Assembly: GCF_000511355.1 (NCBI RefSeq)
Contig: NC_023135.1
Span: forward strand, 2,196,371 to 2,260,370
DNA from: Leisingera methylohalidivorans DSM 14336
GTDB lineage: Bacteria > Pseudomonadota > Alphaproteobacteria > Rhodobacterales > Rhodobacteraceae
Length of the DNA: 64,000 nucleotides
Direction: 5' to 3'
Positions within the stretch are counted from its first letter, which is position 1. Each line of letters begins with the position of its first letter. The notes below the pieces were generated by a model. That model had not been told where the DNA came from. It ran no database searches and was given only the letters and a program-made list of their open reading frames with translations. A program made the position numbers and the translations under genes. Positions 28,574 to 36,638 of the stretch are shown in pieces.

Positions 28574-29344
28574 TCAGAACCTGAACCCCACCCCGGCCAG
28601 CAGGCCATGCGTCTCCGCATCATGGCGGAAGAAACCGTCTGTGCCGCGGGTGCCGTCCTGATAATCCACCCCCAGCCCGCGGTACATCACATAGATCGAG
28701 GCCCGCTCCCAGCGGTGATAGATCAGCCCGCCCATGGCGGACCAGCTCCGGTCGGACCCGGCGCCAAAGCCGCCGATGTCGCCCTCCAGGGAAAGACTGA
28801 AGCGCGGCGACAGCCGACGCTCCCAGCGCAGCCCGGCAATCGGGTCGGTCCATGTGCCGCCGCGCCGCACCGCACCGCCCGGCAGAAAGGCCGTCACATC
28901 CACATCCCAGTGGCGCAGCCCGCCGAAAACCTCGACCCGGTCGCGCCCCTGGCCGAATCTGTAGGTCACCACCGCTTCCGCTATATTCTGGTCATAGGCT
29001 GCAGCCACCGCGCCGGCAGAGCTTCCCGCCGTTTGGTCCGAATCCATCACCGCATAGCGCAGCCGGAAACCGAAACGGCTGATGTGGCGCCCCTCGAACG
29101 CCAGCATCCCGCCGGCCTGCAGCTGATCAAAAACATCGCCCGCATCAATCGATACGCCGCCCCCGGCCAGCCCCAGCTCGGTTGTGCCTTCCACCGACGG
29201 CGCCAGCACAAAAGGCGTCAGCTGCCAGCGCCACGCCCCCTGCGCCCAGGCATCGCCGGCCGTCCCGCCGGCAGCCAGGCAACCGCCCGCCAGCACCAGG
29301 ACAGCGGTGTTCGCGCATCTGCGGGTCGCGGTTTTCCCTGGCAT
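28574..29344 (-). CDS. Predicted outer-membrane beta-barrel protein
   Basis: A 256-residue protein with a signal peptide (residues 1-34, ending GDAWAQ) followed by alternating polar/hydrophobic strands such as RFGFRLRYAVMDSD, DRVEVFGGLRHWDVDV and FSLSLEGDIGGFG. It ends in phenylalanine (GVGFRF), the usual outer-membrane assembly signal. No named family is recognised; it is similar in style to small porin-like barrels. The ATG at 29344 follows GGAGAGAGG; the frame opens 16 codons earlier without a better start. Confidence 0.75.
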   Translation of the reverse strand: MPGKTATRRCANTAVLVLAGGCLAAGGTAGDAWAQGAWRWQLTPFVLAPSVEGTTELGLAGGGVSIDAGDVFDQLQAGGMLAFEGRHISRFGFRLRYAVMDSDQTAGSSAGAVAAAYDQNIAEAVVTYRFGQGRDRVEVFGGLRHWDVDVTAFLPGGAVRRGGTWTDPIAGLRWERRLSPRFSLSLEGDIGGFGAGSDRSWSAMGGLIYHRWERASIYVMYRGLGVDYQDGTRGTDGFFRHDAETHGLLAGVGFRF

Positions 29345-29590
29345 GGCCTCTCTCCGCTCCTGCCCGCACGCAGCAGTACCGTGGCCGGACACCGGCGCAC
29401 GGCCCGCATCCCTCGGGCAGCGTTTGCAAATTCATCTTGGGGGAACCACAATTTAGCGCGCTTGCCCGCGCAAATCAAATTTTCACGAAAGGGTGATTAA
29501 CAGAACATTCCCGCTGCGGCGTGCGCCGCCTCTGGACGCCGGGCCGCACATTCCCTATATAAATCGTCGGAATATCAGACCGGGATCCCC

Positions 29591-29953
29591 ATGACCAATC
29601 CTTCCGAACCGCTTGAAGGCGCACCGCTGATCGCGCCCTCCTCCGTCAGCCACCCGCTGTACGAGGCCGTGACCGACGCCTGCCGCTCTGTCTATGACCC
29701 GGAGATCCCGGTGAATATCTATGAGCTGGGCCTGATCTACACGATCGACATCAACGACGAGAACGACGTCAGGATCATCATGACCCTGACCGCGCCGGGC
29801 TGCCCGGTCGCGGGCGAGATGCCGGGCTGGGTCGTCGATGCCATCTCACCGGTGCCCGGTGTGAAAACGGTTGACGTCGAACTGACCTGGGAGCCGCCCT
29901 GGGGGATGGAGATGATGTCCGACGAGGCCCGCCTGGAACTCGGCTTCATGTAA
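29591..29953 (+). CDS. sufT: SUF-system Fe-S assembly protein SufT (DUF59/MIP18)
   Basis: Small maturation factor for iron-sulfur proteins. The 120-residue sequence has the DUF59 core: SVYDPEIPVNIYELGLIYTI, the reactive cysteine in LTAPGCPVAGEMPG, and VDVELTWEPPW. It is followed by a strong terminator, so it forms its own transcript here, separated from sufA by a GDPD gene. The other suf genes are not in this window. Confidence 0.94.
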   Translation: MTNPSEPLEGAPLIAPSSVSHPLYEAVTDACRSVYDPEIPVNIYELGLIYTIDINDENDVRIIMTLTAPGCPVAGEMPGWVVDAISPVPGVKTVDVELTWEPPWGMEMMSDEARLELGFM

Positions 29954-29978
29954 GCCCGCACAGCCTGTGTACTGATCC

Positions 29979-30010
29979 GGCCCCTGCACCAGCGGGGGCC
30001 TTTTCATTTT
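29979..30010 (+). terminator. Intrinsic terminator after sufT
   Basis: Arms GGCCCCTGC and GCGGGGGCC are followed by TTTTCATTTT. It lies 25 bases after the sufT stop. Confidence 0.85.
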
Positions 30011-30058
30011 CCGCCCCGCAAGCCTAAGCTGCGGCAGCCCCAGACCCGGAGCCGCCCC

Positions 30059-31261
30059 ATGCGCCTTGCCCTTTTGCCCGCCGCCCTGCTGCTCGTTCCC
30101 GCCGCCGCCGCCGCGGAGCCCCTGGCGCTCAGCTACGGCCCCCGCCCGGCCTATCTGATCAGCCGGCTGCCCGGCGGTGCGCTCAAGGACAGGCTGCAAT
30201 CCTGCGCCGGCCAGACCCCGGCGCGCACGGAGTTCTCGATCGGCCACCGCGGCGCGCCGCTGATGTTTCCCGAACACACCGCCGAGGGCCACCGCGCCGC
30301 TGCCGCCATGGGGGCGGGCATCCTGGAATGCGACGTCACCTTTACCGGCGATCTGGAACTGGTCTGCCGCCATGCCCAGAACGACCTGCACCGGACCACG
30401 GATATCCTGACCTCGCCGCTGGCGGACCGCTGTATCCGGCCCTTCACCCCGGCGGCCGGCGAGTCCCCCGCCAGCGCCGAATGCCGCAGCTCCGAGCTGA
30501 CCCTGCAAGAGTTCCGCAGCCTGCGCCCGAAAATGGACAGCGCCAACCCGCTGGCCGCCACCGCGCAGGACTATCAGGGCGGCCTCCCCTCCTGGCGCAG
30601 CACGCTGTATTCCGGCCGCGCCCAAACCCTGACCCATGCGGAGTCGATTGCCCTGTTCCAAAGCCTCGGCGCCAAATTCATGCCCGAGCTGAAGGCCGCC
30701 GCGGTGCCGATGCCTTTCAACGGTTTCACGCAACAGGATTTCGCGCAGAAACTGATCGATGACTACAAGACCGCCGGTATCGCCCCCGCGGACGTCTGGG
30801 TGCAAAGCTTCAGCCTGGACGACATCCTCTACTGGATCGAACACGAACCGGAGTTCGGCCGCCAGGCGGTGCTGCTTGACGGCAGCTACCGCCAGGAAGG
30901 CTTCGATCACACCGATCCGGCCACCTTCCCTTACGACTTCGCCGCGCTGAAGGCGCAGGGCGTCAACTACCTGGCACCGCCCCTCTGGATGCTGGTGACC
31001 GTCCGGGACGGCCGCATTGTCCCCTCCGCCTATGCCATTGCGGCCAAAGCCGCCGGGCTTAGGCTGATCACCTGGACGCTGGAACGCTCCGGCCCGCTGC
31101 AGGGCGGCGAATGGTACTTTCAATCGCTCGACGGTCTGCCCCGCGATGATGGCCTCTCCTACCAGCTGCTGCACGTGCTGGCGCAGGACGTGGGGGTCGC
31201 GGGCGTCTTCTCCGACTGGCCCGCCACCGTCACCTATTACGCCAACTGCATGGGGCTGTGA
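30059..31261 (+). CDS. Glycerophosphodiester phosphodiesterase, periplasmic
   Basis: Hydrolyses glycerophosphodiesters to glycerol 3-phosphate and an alcohol. Residues 1-19 form a signal peptide (ending PAAAAA). The TIM-barrel catalytic motif IGHRGAPLMFPEHT carries the catalytic His and metal glutamate region, followed by GAGILECDVTFTGD (acidic metal ligands) and VCRHAQND. The closing strand is RLITWTLERSG. It has 400 residues. It sits between sufT and sufA without functional logic I can see. Confidence 0.9.
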   Translation: MRLALLPAALLLVPAAAAAEPLALSYGPRPAYLISRLPGGALKDRLQSCAGQTPARTEFSIGHRGAPLMFPEHTAEGHRAAAAMGAGILECDVTFTGDLELVCRHAQNDLHRTTDILTSPLADRCIRPFTPAAGESPASAECRSSELTLQEFRSLRPKMDSANPLAATAQDYQGGLPSWRSTLYSGRAQTLTHAESIALFQSLGAKFMPELKAAAVPMPFNGFTQQDFAQKLIDDYKTAGIAPADVWVQSFSLDDILYWIEHEPEFGRQAVLLDGSYRQEGFDHTDPATFPYDFAALKAQGVNYLAPPLWMLVTVRDGRIVPSAYAIAAKAAGLRLITWTLERSGPLQGGEWYFQSLDGLPRDDGLSYQLLHVLAQDVGVAGVFSDWPATVTYYANCMGL

Positions 31262-31402
31262 CGCCCGCGGACTGCGAAAACTGCCGCCGCGGCCCTTTAA
31301 TTTCCGCATCCCGGATATATGTAACGCCCCTGCCAGGACGTTTGCGGGGTTGAGCCGCCGCAGCACCGGCCCTAGATAGGGACTAAGTGTAAGGAGAAAC
31401 CC

Positions 31403-31762
31403 ATGTTCGGCATTCCCGGCAAACAGGCTGTGACCATAACGCCCAAGGCGGCAGCGCAGATCGCCAAACTGATGGCCAAGGACGGCCATGCCGGCCTGCG
31501 CATCGGCGTCAAGAAAGGCGGCTGCGCGGGCATGGAATACACCATGGAATACGTCAGCGAACCCTCCGCCAACGACGAGGTGGTGGAGCAGGACGGCGCC
31601 CGCATCCTGATCGCGCCGATGGCGCAGATGTTCCTGTTCGGCACCGAGATCGACTATGAGGTGACGCTGCTGGAAAGCGGCTTCAAGTTCAACAACCCCA
31701 ATGTCGCGGATGCCTGCGGCTGCGGCGAATCGATCAGCTTCAAGGAACTGCCCGGCGCCTGA
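31403..31762 (+). CDS. sufA: A-type iron-sulfur carrier protein
   Basis: Carries and delivers [Fe-S] clusters to apoproteins. The 119-residue sequence has the three conserved cysteines: one in KKGGCAGMEY and two in ADACGCGES. AAGGAG lies 5-6 bases before the ATG. SufA, IscA and ErpA cannot be told apart with certainty from sequence alone; SufA is chosen because sufT is nearby. Confidence 0.9.
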   Translation: MFGIPGKQAVTITPKAAAQIAKLMAKDGHAGLRIGVKKGGCAGMEYTMEYVSEPSANDEVVEQDGARILIAPMAQMFLFGTEIDYEVTLLESGFKFNNPNVADACGCGESISFKELPGA

Positions 31763-31788
31763 CCCGGGCCAGGCGGGATGCAATCACC

Positions 31789-31816
31789 GGGCGGGGTCTT
31801 CCCCGCCCTTTTTGTT
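31789..31816 (+). terminator. Intrinsic terminator after sufA
   Basis: Perfect arms GGGCGGGG and CCCCGCCC with a TCTT loop, followed by TTTTTGTT. Confidence 0.92.
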
Positions 31817-31903
31817 GCCGCCCCCGCGGTCAAGCGAATTGCGCCAACCCGCCGCCGGTGCTACCTGTCACGCCCAAATAACGAGGATCGGAGGCATACC
31901 CCC

Positions 31904-32653
31904 ATGCGGCGGAAACTGGCAGCAGGCAACTGGAAAATGAACGGCACCGGCGGCAGCCTGGCAGAACTGTCGGCACTGGCCGAAAGCCATGCCGGCCCGG
32001 CTGCGGAGATCCTGATCTGCCCTCCGGCAACCCTGCTGTCGCGCGCCGCAGATACCGTCCGGGGCAGCGCTGTTGCCATCGGCGGCCAGGATTGCCACGC
32101 CAATGCCGCGGGCGCCCACACCGGCGATCTGTCCGCAGCCATGCTCAAGGACGCAGGCGCCGCCGCCGTGATCCTCGGCCACTCCGAGCGCCGCGCCGAC
32201 CACGGTGAAACCGACGCCCAGATCTGCGCCAAGGCCGGGGCCGCCATCGCAGAAGGCCTGACCGCTGTGGTCTGCATCGGTGAAACCCTGGCCGAGCGCG
32301 AGGCCGGCGACACGCTCAAAATCGCGGGCAGCCAGCTTGCGGGCTCCGTCCCGGCGTCTGCCACCGGCGCAAACACCGTGATCGCCTATGAGCCGGTCTG
32401 GGCCATCGGCACCGGCAAAGTTCCGACGCTGGCGCAGATCGCGGAGGTGCATGATTTCCTGCGCGCCGAACTCAGCGCCCGTTTCGGCGCCGCTGCCGCT
32501 GATGGCTTCCGCCTGCTCTACGGCGGCTCGGTCAAGCCCTCCAATGCCAGCGAAATCTTTGCCGTCTCCAACGTCGACGGCGCCCTTGTCGGCGGCGCCA
32601 GCCTCCGGGCCGCGGATTTCTCCCCGATCATCACTGCGCTTGAGGCAAGCTGA
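31904..32653 (+). CDS. tpiA: Triose-phosphate isomerase
   Basis: Interconverts dihydroxyacetone phosphate and glyceraldehyde 3-phosphate in glycolysis and gluconeogenesis. All catalytic motifs are present: AAGNWKMNG (lysine), ILGHSERR (histidine), [15 protein letters not shown] (glutamate) and YGGSVKPSN (phosphate binding). It has 249 residues. GGAGG precedes the ATG at 31904 by 8 bases; the frame continues upstream without a supported start. Confidence 0.97.
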   Translation: MRRKLAAGNWKMNGTGGSLAELSALAESHAGPAAEILICPPATLLSRAADTVRGSAVAIGGQDCHANAAGAHTGDLSAAMLKDAGAAAVILGHSERRADHGETDAQICAKAGAAIAEGLTAVVCIGETLAEREAGDTLKIAGSQLAGSVPASATGANTVIAYEPVWAIGTGKVPTLAQIAEVHDFLRAELSARFGAAAADGFRLLYGGSVKPSNASEIFAVSNVDGALVGGASLRAADFSPIITALEAS

Positions 32654-32683
32654 CCGGCGGCTTGCGGCGCGGGCCTCGGATTT

Positions 32684-32779
32684 GAGTGTTTTCAGGAAAG
32701 ACGAAGCCAGTTGGGTTTTCATTTTTCCCTGAACACTCCGGGGTGAATTGGCCAAAGGCCAAGAGGGGCAGCGCCCCTC
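32684..32779. repeat. Interspersed hairpin element, copy 2 (inverted pair)
   Basis: GAGTGTTTTCAGGAAAGACG begins at 32684, and its inverted partner TTTCCCTGAACACTC ends at 32738. A second hairpin with arms GAGGGGC and GCCCCTC follows at 32763-32779. This is a diverged copy of the element seen near 10.0, 40.9, 50.4 and 57.0 kb. Confidence 0.6.
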
Positions 32780-32788
32780 CCCTGCAGC

Positions 32789-32821
32789 AAAAAACGCCCC
32801 GGTCTCCCGGGGCGTTTTCTG
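32789..32821. terminator. Bidirectional terminator between tpiA and dctM
   Basis: AAAAACGCCCCGG and CCGGGGCGTTTT form a symmetric stem with A- and T-tracts on both sides. It lies 13 bases beyond the dctM stop and serves the convergent dctPQM operon and possibly tpiA. Confidence 0.9.
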
Positions 32822-32833
32822 TTTGGCACCTGC

Positions 32834-34213
32834 CTAATTGGTTATGATCTCCGGCCCCATCACCGCGTTCGGCAGCACGGTGGACAGCCAGGGGATATAG
32901 GTGATCATGATCAGGAAGACAAAGAGCACCGCCAGGAACGGCAGCGCCGCCCGCACCACCCCCATCATCGGCATCCCCGCCACCCCCGAGGTCACGAACA
33001 GGTTCAGGCCGACCGGCGGGGTGATCATGCCGATCTCCATGTTCACCACCATGATGATGCCCAGATGGATCGGGTCGATGCCCAGCTCGATGGCAATCGG
33101 GAATACCAGCGGCGCGACAATCACCAGCAGCCCCGAGGGTTCCATGAACTGGCCGCCGATCAGCAGGATCACGTTCACGATCACCAGGAACATCACCGGG
33201 CCGAAACCCGCGGACAGCATCGCATTGGCAATCTGCTGCGGCACCTGCTCGTCGGTCAGAACGTGCTTCAGGATCAGCGCGTTGGCGATCACGAACAGCA
33301 GTGTCACGGTCAGCTTGCCCGCCTCGAACAGCGTGTGTTTGGTGTCGCTGTGCAGGAAGGCCGTCAGCAGCGCATAAGGCTTCTTGATCAGCGGCGTCTT
33401 GGCCGCGCCCTCGCCGTTCGACAGCGGCCCCATGTCCTTGTAGACAAAGCTCGCGATGAAGAAAGCATAGACCGCCGCCACCGCCGCCGCCTCGGTCGGC
33501 GTGAAGATGCCGCCATAGATGCCGCCCAGGATGATCACGATCAGGAACAGCCCCCAGCCCGCATCGCGGGCCGAGGTCAAGACCTCGCCCCAGCCCTTCC
33601 ACTCGCCCTTGGGCAGATTCTTGACCTTGGCCATCACATAGATGGTCACCATCAGCATCAGACCCGCCATCAGCCCCGGAATCACCCCCGCCAGGAACAT
33701 CCGGCCGACGGAAACCTCGACGGCGGCCGCATAGACCACCATCACAATCGACGGCGGGATCAGGATGCCCAGGGTGCCTGCGTTACAGATCACACCGGCC
33801 GCGAATTCCTTGGAATAGCCCACTTGCCGCATGCCCGCGATCACGATGGAGCCGATCGCCACCACGGTGGCAGGCGAGGAACCGGACAGGGCCGCAAACA
33901 GCATGCAGGCAAAGACGCCCGCAATCGCCAGACCGCCCGGCAGATGCCCCACACAGGCAATCGAAAACCGGATGATCCGCCGCGCCACGCCGCCGGTGGT
34001 CATAAAACTTGAGGCCAGAATGAAGAACGGGATCGCCAGCAGCGTGAAATGCCCCTCAAAGGCTTCAAACAGCGTGCCCGCGACGCTCGCCAGCGAACTG
34101 TCGGAGTAGATCAGCAGAAAGATCGTGGAACTCAGGCCCAGCGACACCGCAATCGGCACCCCGATCAGCAGCAGGCCGATCACCATCGCAAAGAGGATTA
34201 CCACTTCCATCAA
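32834..34213 (-). CDS. dctM: TRAP transporter large permease, DctM
   Basis: Large membrane subunit of a sodium-coupled TRAP transporter. It has 459 residues and about a dozen hydrophobic segments, with FAALSGSSPATVVAIGSI and TPPVGLNLFVTSGVAG, both typical of DctM. The ATG overlaps the dctQ stop (4 bases), so the subunits are made together. A bidirectional terminator ends the operon. Confidence 0.95.
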   Translation of the reverse strand: MMEVVILFAMVIGLLLIGVPIAVSLGLSSTIFLLIYSDSSLASVAGTLFEAFEGHFTLLAIPFFILASSFMTTGGVARRIIRFSIACVGHLPGGLAIAGVFACMLFAALSGSSPATVVAIGSIVIAGMRQVGYSKEFAAGVICNAGTLGILIPPSIVMVVYAAAVEVSVGRMFLAGVIPGLMAGLMLMVTIYVMAKVKNLPKGEWKGWGEVLTSARDAGWGLFLIVIILGGIYGGIFTPTEAAAVAAVYAFFIASFVYKDMGPLSNGEGAAKTPLIKKPYALLTAFLHSDTKHTLFEAGKLTVTLLFVIANALILKHVLTDEQVPQQIANAMLSAGFGPVMFLVIVNVILLIGGQFMEPSGLLVIVAPLVFPIAIELGIDPIHLGIIMVVNMEIGMITPPVGLNLFVTSGVAGMPMMGVVRAALPFLAVLFVFLIMITYIPWLSTVLPNAVMGPEIITN

Positions 34214-34887
34214 TCATTCTCCCCGCGCTGCGCCCGCACGGCGTCCAGCTCATCTTCCACTTCATGGCTGGCCACCAGCCGGTCCACCTCACCGCGCGCG
34301 ATCTGGAAAGCCGCCTGGATGAAACGGAACACCAGCAGCAGCATCGACACCGGCAGCACCGCATAAGGCACCACTTTCGGCAGTTTCTCGTAGGACTCGC
34401 CGTAGTTGATCAGATCTTCCAGAAACTTGAAGACCGCCACCATCGGCACATCCTGCACCTCGTAAAAGCTCTGGCTGCGCGCCGTCATGTCGAACCCGGT
34501 CGGGAACCACCGCCCCGACGTGGGCGGCAGATCCGCAAACACCGCCCAATAGTCATAGGCGCCTTTCAAGAGCAGCAAGGAGAACACGATGCAGCAGGCG
34601 GCGGCAAACAGGCCAACCGCCCGCCGCGCACCCGGCGCCAGCATGTTGACGATGGCATCGACACCCAGGTGCGCATGCGCCTTTACCGCGTAGGACGCCC
34701 CCAGCAGCACCAGCCAGGCAAACAGGAACACGGTCAGTTCCAGCGCCCACAGGATGTTGGAATTGAACACGAAACGCGCGATCACATTGGCAAAGGTGAT
34801 GATTGTCATCAGCCCCAGCAGCAGTGCGATCAGGGTTTCTTCGAGTGAATTGAGTAGCCCGGTTGGGCCGGTTCTTGCCCCCGACAT
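34210..34887 (-). CDS. dctQ: TRAP transporter small permease, DctQ
   Basis: Small membrane subunit. The 225-residue sequence has four spans (ETLIALLLGLMTIITFANVI; LELTVFLFAWLVLLGASYAV; AVGLFAAACCIVFSLLLL; VLPVSMLLLVFRFIQ) with the family core around KAHAHLGVDAIV. A hydrophilic insert of about 60 residues lies between spans three and four. It is separated from dctP by 113 bp containing a strong hairpin. Confidence 0.92.
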   Translation of the reverse strand: MSGARTGPTGLLNSLEETLIALLLGLMTIITFANVIARFVFNSNILWALELTVFLFAWLVLLGASYAVKAHAHLGVDAIVNMLAPGARRAVGLFAAACCIVFSLLLLKGAYDYWAVFADLPPTSGRWFPTGFDMTARSQSFYEVQDVPMVAVFKFLEDLINYGESYEKLPKVVPYAVLPVSMLLLVFRFIQAAFQIARGEVDRLVASHEVEDELDAVRAQRGEND

Positions 34888-34950
34888 TATAGTCCCCCAA
34901 AATTTTGGATTGCTTTGATGGGCCGCCGGTCAGTGCCGCGGCGCCGGGTG

Positions 34951-34977
34951 CAGGGCGCCCGCTGCGGGGGCGCCCTG
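34951..34977 (-). promoter_or_regulatory. Stem-loop between dctP and dctQ
   Basis: Perfect 10-bp arms CAGGGCGCCC and GGGCGCCCTG with a 7-base loop, no T-tract. Such hairpins after a binding-protein gene usually protect its mRNA or cause partial termination, giving more binding protein than permease. Confidence 0.65.
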
Positions 34978-35000
34978 TCTGCTGCAGGTCTGCGGGCCGG

Positions 35001-36002
35001 TTACAGGCCTGCGTTGATGGCCTGCGCCGCGTCGATTTTCTCCTGGCCGACGTCGCCTGCGAATTTCTCCCAGACCGGCTTCATCGCCTCGACCCAGGCT
35101 GCCCGCTGCTCAGGCGTCAGCTCGCGCACCACGCCGCCGGCATCGATGATCGCCTGCTTGGCCTCGCTGTTCACCTTGGTGGATTCGGCATTCCGGGTCG
35201 CAGTCACCTCGTTCAGGATGGTCAGGAACTGGTCGCGCACCGCCGGATCCAGGCTGTCCAGCCAGTCGACCGAGGTCACCACCAGATAGTCCAGCGCGCC
35301 GTGGTTGGTCTCGGTCACACCGTCCTGCACTTCAAAGAATTTCTTGCCATAGATGTTGGACCAGGTGTTTTCCTGCCCGTCCACAACCCCCTGCTGCAGC
35401 GCGCCGTAAACTTCTGAAAACGCCATTTTCTGGGGCGAGCCGCCAATCGCTTCCATCTGCGCCACCAGCACGTCCGAGGACTGCACCCGGAACTTCAGCC
35501 CTTTGGCGTCCGTGGGCTCCACCAGCGGCTTGTTGGCCGACATCTGCTTCATGCCATTGTGCCAGTAGGCCAGCCCCTGCAGGCCCCGGCGCTGCATCGA
35601 ATCCAGCATCTCCTGGCCGGTCTCCGATCCCTGGAACGCATCCACCGCGTCGATGTTCTTGAACATGAACGGCAGGTCGAACAGGCGGAACTGCTTGGTG
35701 AACTTCTCAAACTTCGACAGGCTCGGCGCGGCCAGCTGCACGTCGCCCTGCAGCATCGCCTCCAGCACCTTGTTGTCATTGTACAGCGTCGAGTTCGGAT
35801 AGACCTCGATGCACATGGTGCCGTTCATCTCTTCGTTCACCCGCTTTTCCAGCAGCGAGGCAGCGATGCCCTTGGGATGCTTGTCGGTATTGGTGACGTG
35901 GCTGAACTTCACCACGATTTCGCCGTCGTCGCAGGCTGCCGAAGCTGCGCCTGCGGTAACGGCCAGTGCCAGTGCGGTGGCGGCAGTGGTCAGGAATTTC
36001 AT
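35001..36002 (-). CDS. dctP: TRAP transporter substrate-binding protein, DctP
   Basis: Periplasmic receptor for an organic acid, probably a C4-dicarboxylate. Residues 1-23 form a signal peptide (ending GAASAA). The DctP fold shows FSHVTNTDKHPKG, the conserved carboxylate-binding arginine in LKFRVQSSDVLV, and VDGQENTWSNIY. It has 333 residues. GGAGGAAA lies 7 bases before the ATG at 36002. The adjacent DctB/DctD genes support a dicarboxylate substrate, but this is inference. Confidence 0.93.
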   Translation of the reverse strand: MKFLTTAATALALAVTAGAASAACDDGEIVVKFSHVTNTDKHPKGIAASLLEKRVNEEMNGTMCIEVYPNSTLYNDNKVLEAMLQGDVQLAAPSLSKFEKFTKQFRLFDLPFMFKNIDAVDAFQGSETGQEMLDSMQRRGLQGLAYWHNGMKQMSANKPLVEPTDAKGLKFRVQSSDVLVAQMEAIGGSPQKMAFSEVYGALQQGVVDGQENTWSNIYGKKFFEVQDGVTETNHGALDYLVVTSVDWLDSLDPAVRDQFLTILNEVTATRNAESTKVNSEAKQAIIDAGGVVRELTPEQRAAWVEAMKPVWEKFAGDVGQEKIDAAQAINAGL

Positions 36003-36199
36003 GGTCTTTTCCTCCCAGAAAAATCTCTCGTAAATCCGATGTTGCATTCAGCGCATGGCTGAAGCCCGCTCAGAGCATCCCAAGTTGCGCAAAACCGCTC
36101 AACAATTGATTCGAGACTCACCGGACGCCTGAATTTTCCTCATTTTTGCATAGGCTTACCGCCGCCATTGAACCCTCCGCAGACGAGGGAAGTCAAAGC

Positions 36200-36217
36200 T
36201 GTGCGAAATCCCGCACA
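36200..36217. promoter_or_regulatory. Dyad operator 1, candidate DctD site
   Basis: TGTGCG-N6-CGCACA, perfect 6-bp arms. Its centre is 33 bp (about three helical turns) from the second dyad, so a protein pair would bind on the same DNA face. It lies about 200 bp upstream of dctP. Confidence 0.7.
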
Positions 36218-36232
36218 GGGCGCTCCCGGCTT

Positions 36233-36250
36233 TGTGCGGAAATCCGCACA
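36233..36250. promoter_or_regulatory. Dyad operator 2, candidate DctD site
   Basis: TGTGCG-N6-CGCACA within a longer 10-bp-arm dyad (36231-36252, arms TTTGTGCGGA). From memory, rhizobial DctD upstream sites have the same TGTGC/GCACA arms. This is the stronger of the two sites. Confidence 0.75.
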
Positions 36251-36638
36251 AATGTTAGCGCCGGACAGAAAACCCGGGAATCATGCAGTTGCCCGCCCTC
36301 ACGACAGGTCCGCAGGCGCCCCGGTCAGGGGTGTTGCGCCCCCGGCGCACGCCCCGCTTGCCGGTCCTTAACGCGGCCCTGCGATACTCTCCTCCGTCGC
36401 GACACGCGGTGCGGACTGACACCCCGCACCAACAGGAGATCACAGGGCCCCCAAGACCACCTCCTCATCGGGTGCAGGGGCGCCCCGAAACGAAGGCTTC
36501 ACGCGGGCATGGGATTAAAACCCCATCCTCCCTCCGCCCCCTGCCCCATTCCGGGGTTTCCGGCGGCGCCGCCTCCTTCATACCCCGGCAGCAGTGCCGG
36601 ACCAGACCAGCCGCAAGGCACCGCGGCCGCCAGCGTTC

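Larger units (their letters stand above)
36003..36638. other. Regulatory region between dctD and dctP
   Basis: This 636-bp spacer holds two strong dyads at 36200-36217 and 36233-36250 and the dctP leader. The part next to dctP is AT-richer than its surroundings. The best sigma-54-like spacing (GG-N10-GC) is at 36068-36081 but fits the consensus poorly. Between 36260 and 36638 I see only a weak hairpin (arms GGTGCGG and CCGCACC at 36408-36430) and no gene. Confidence 0.6.

Noticed and set aside
36068..36081. Sigma-54 promoter for dctP
   Set aside because: Only the GG-N10-GC spacing fits (TTGGGATG...GAGC); the conserved CAC and TT positions do not. Other GG-N10-GC pairs in the spacer are as poor.
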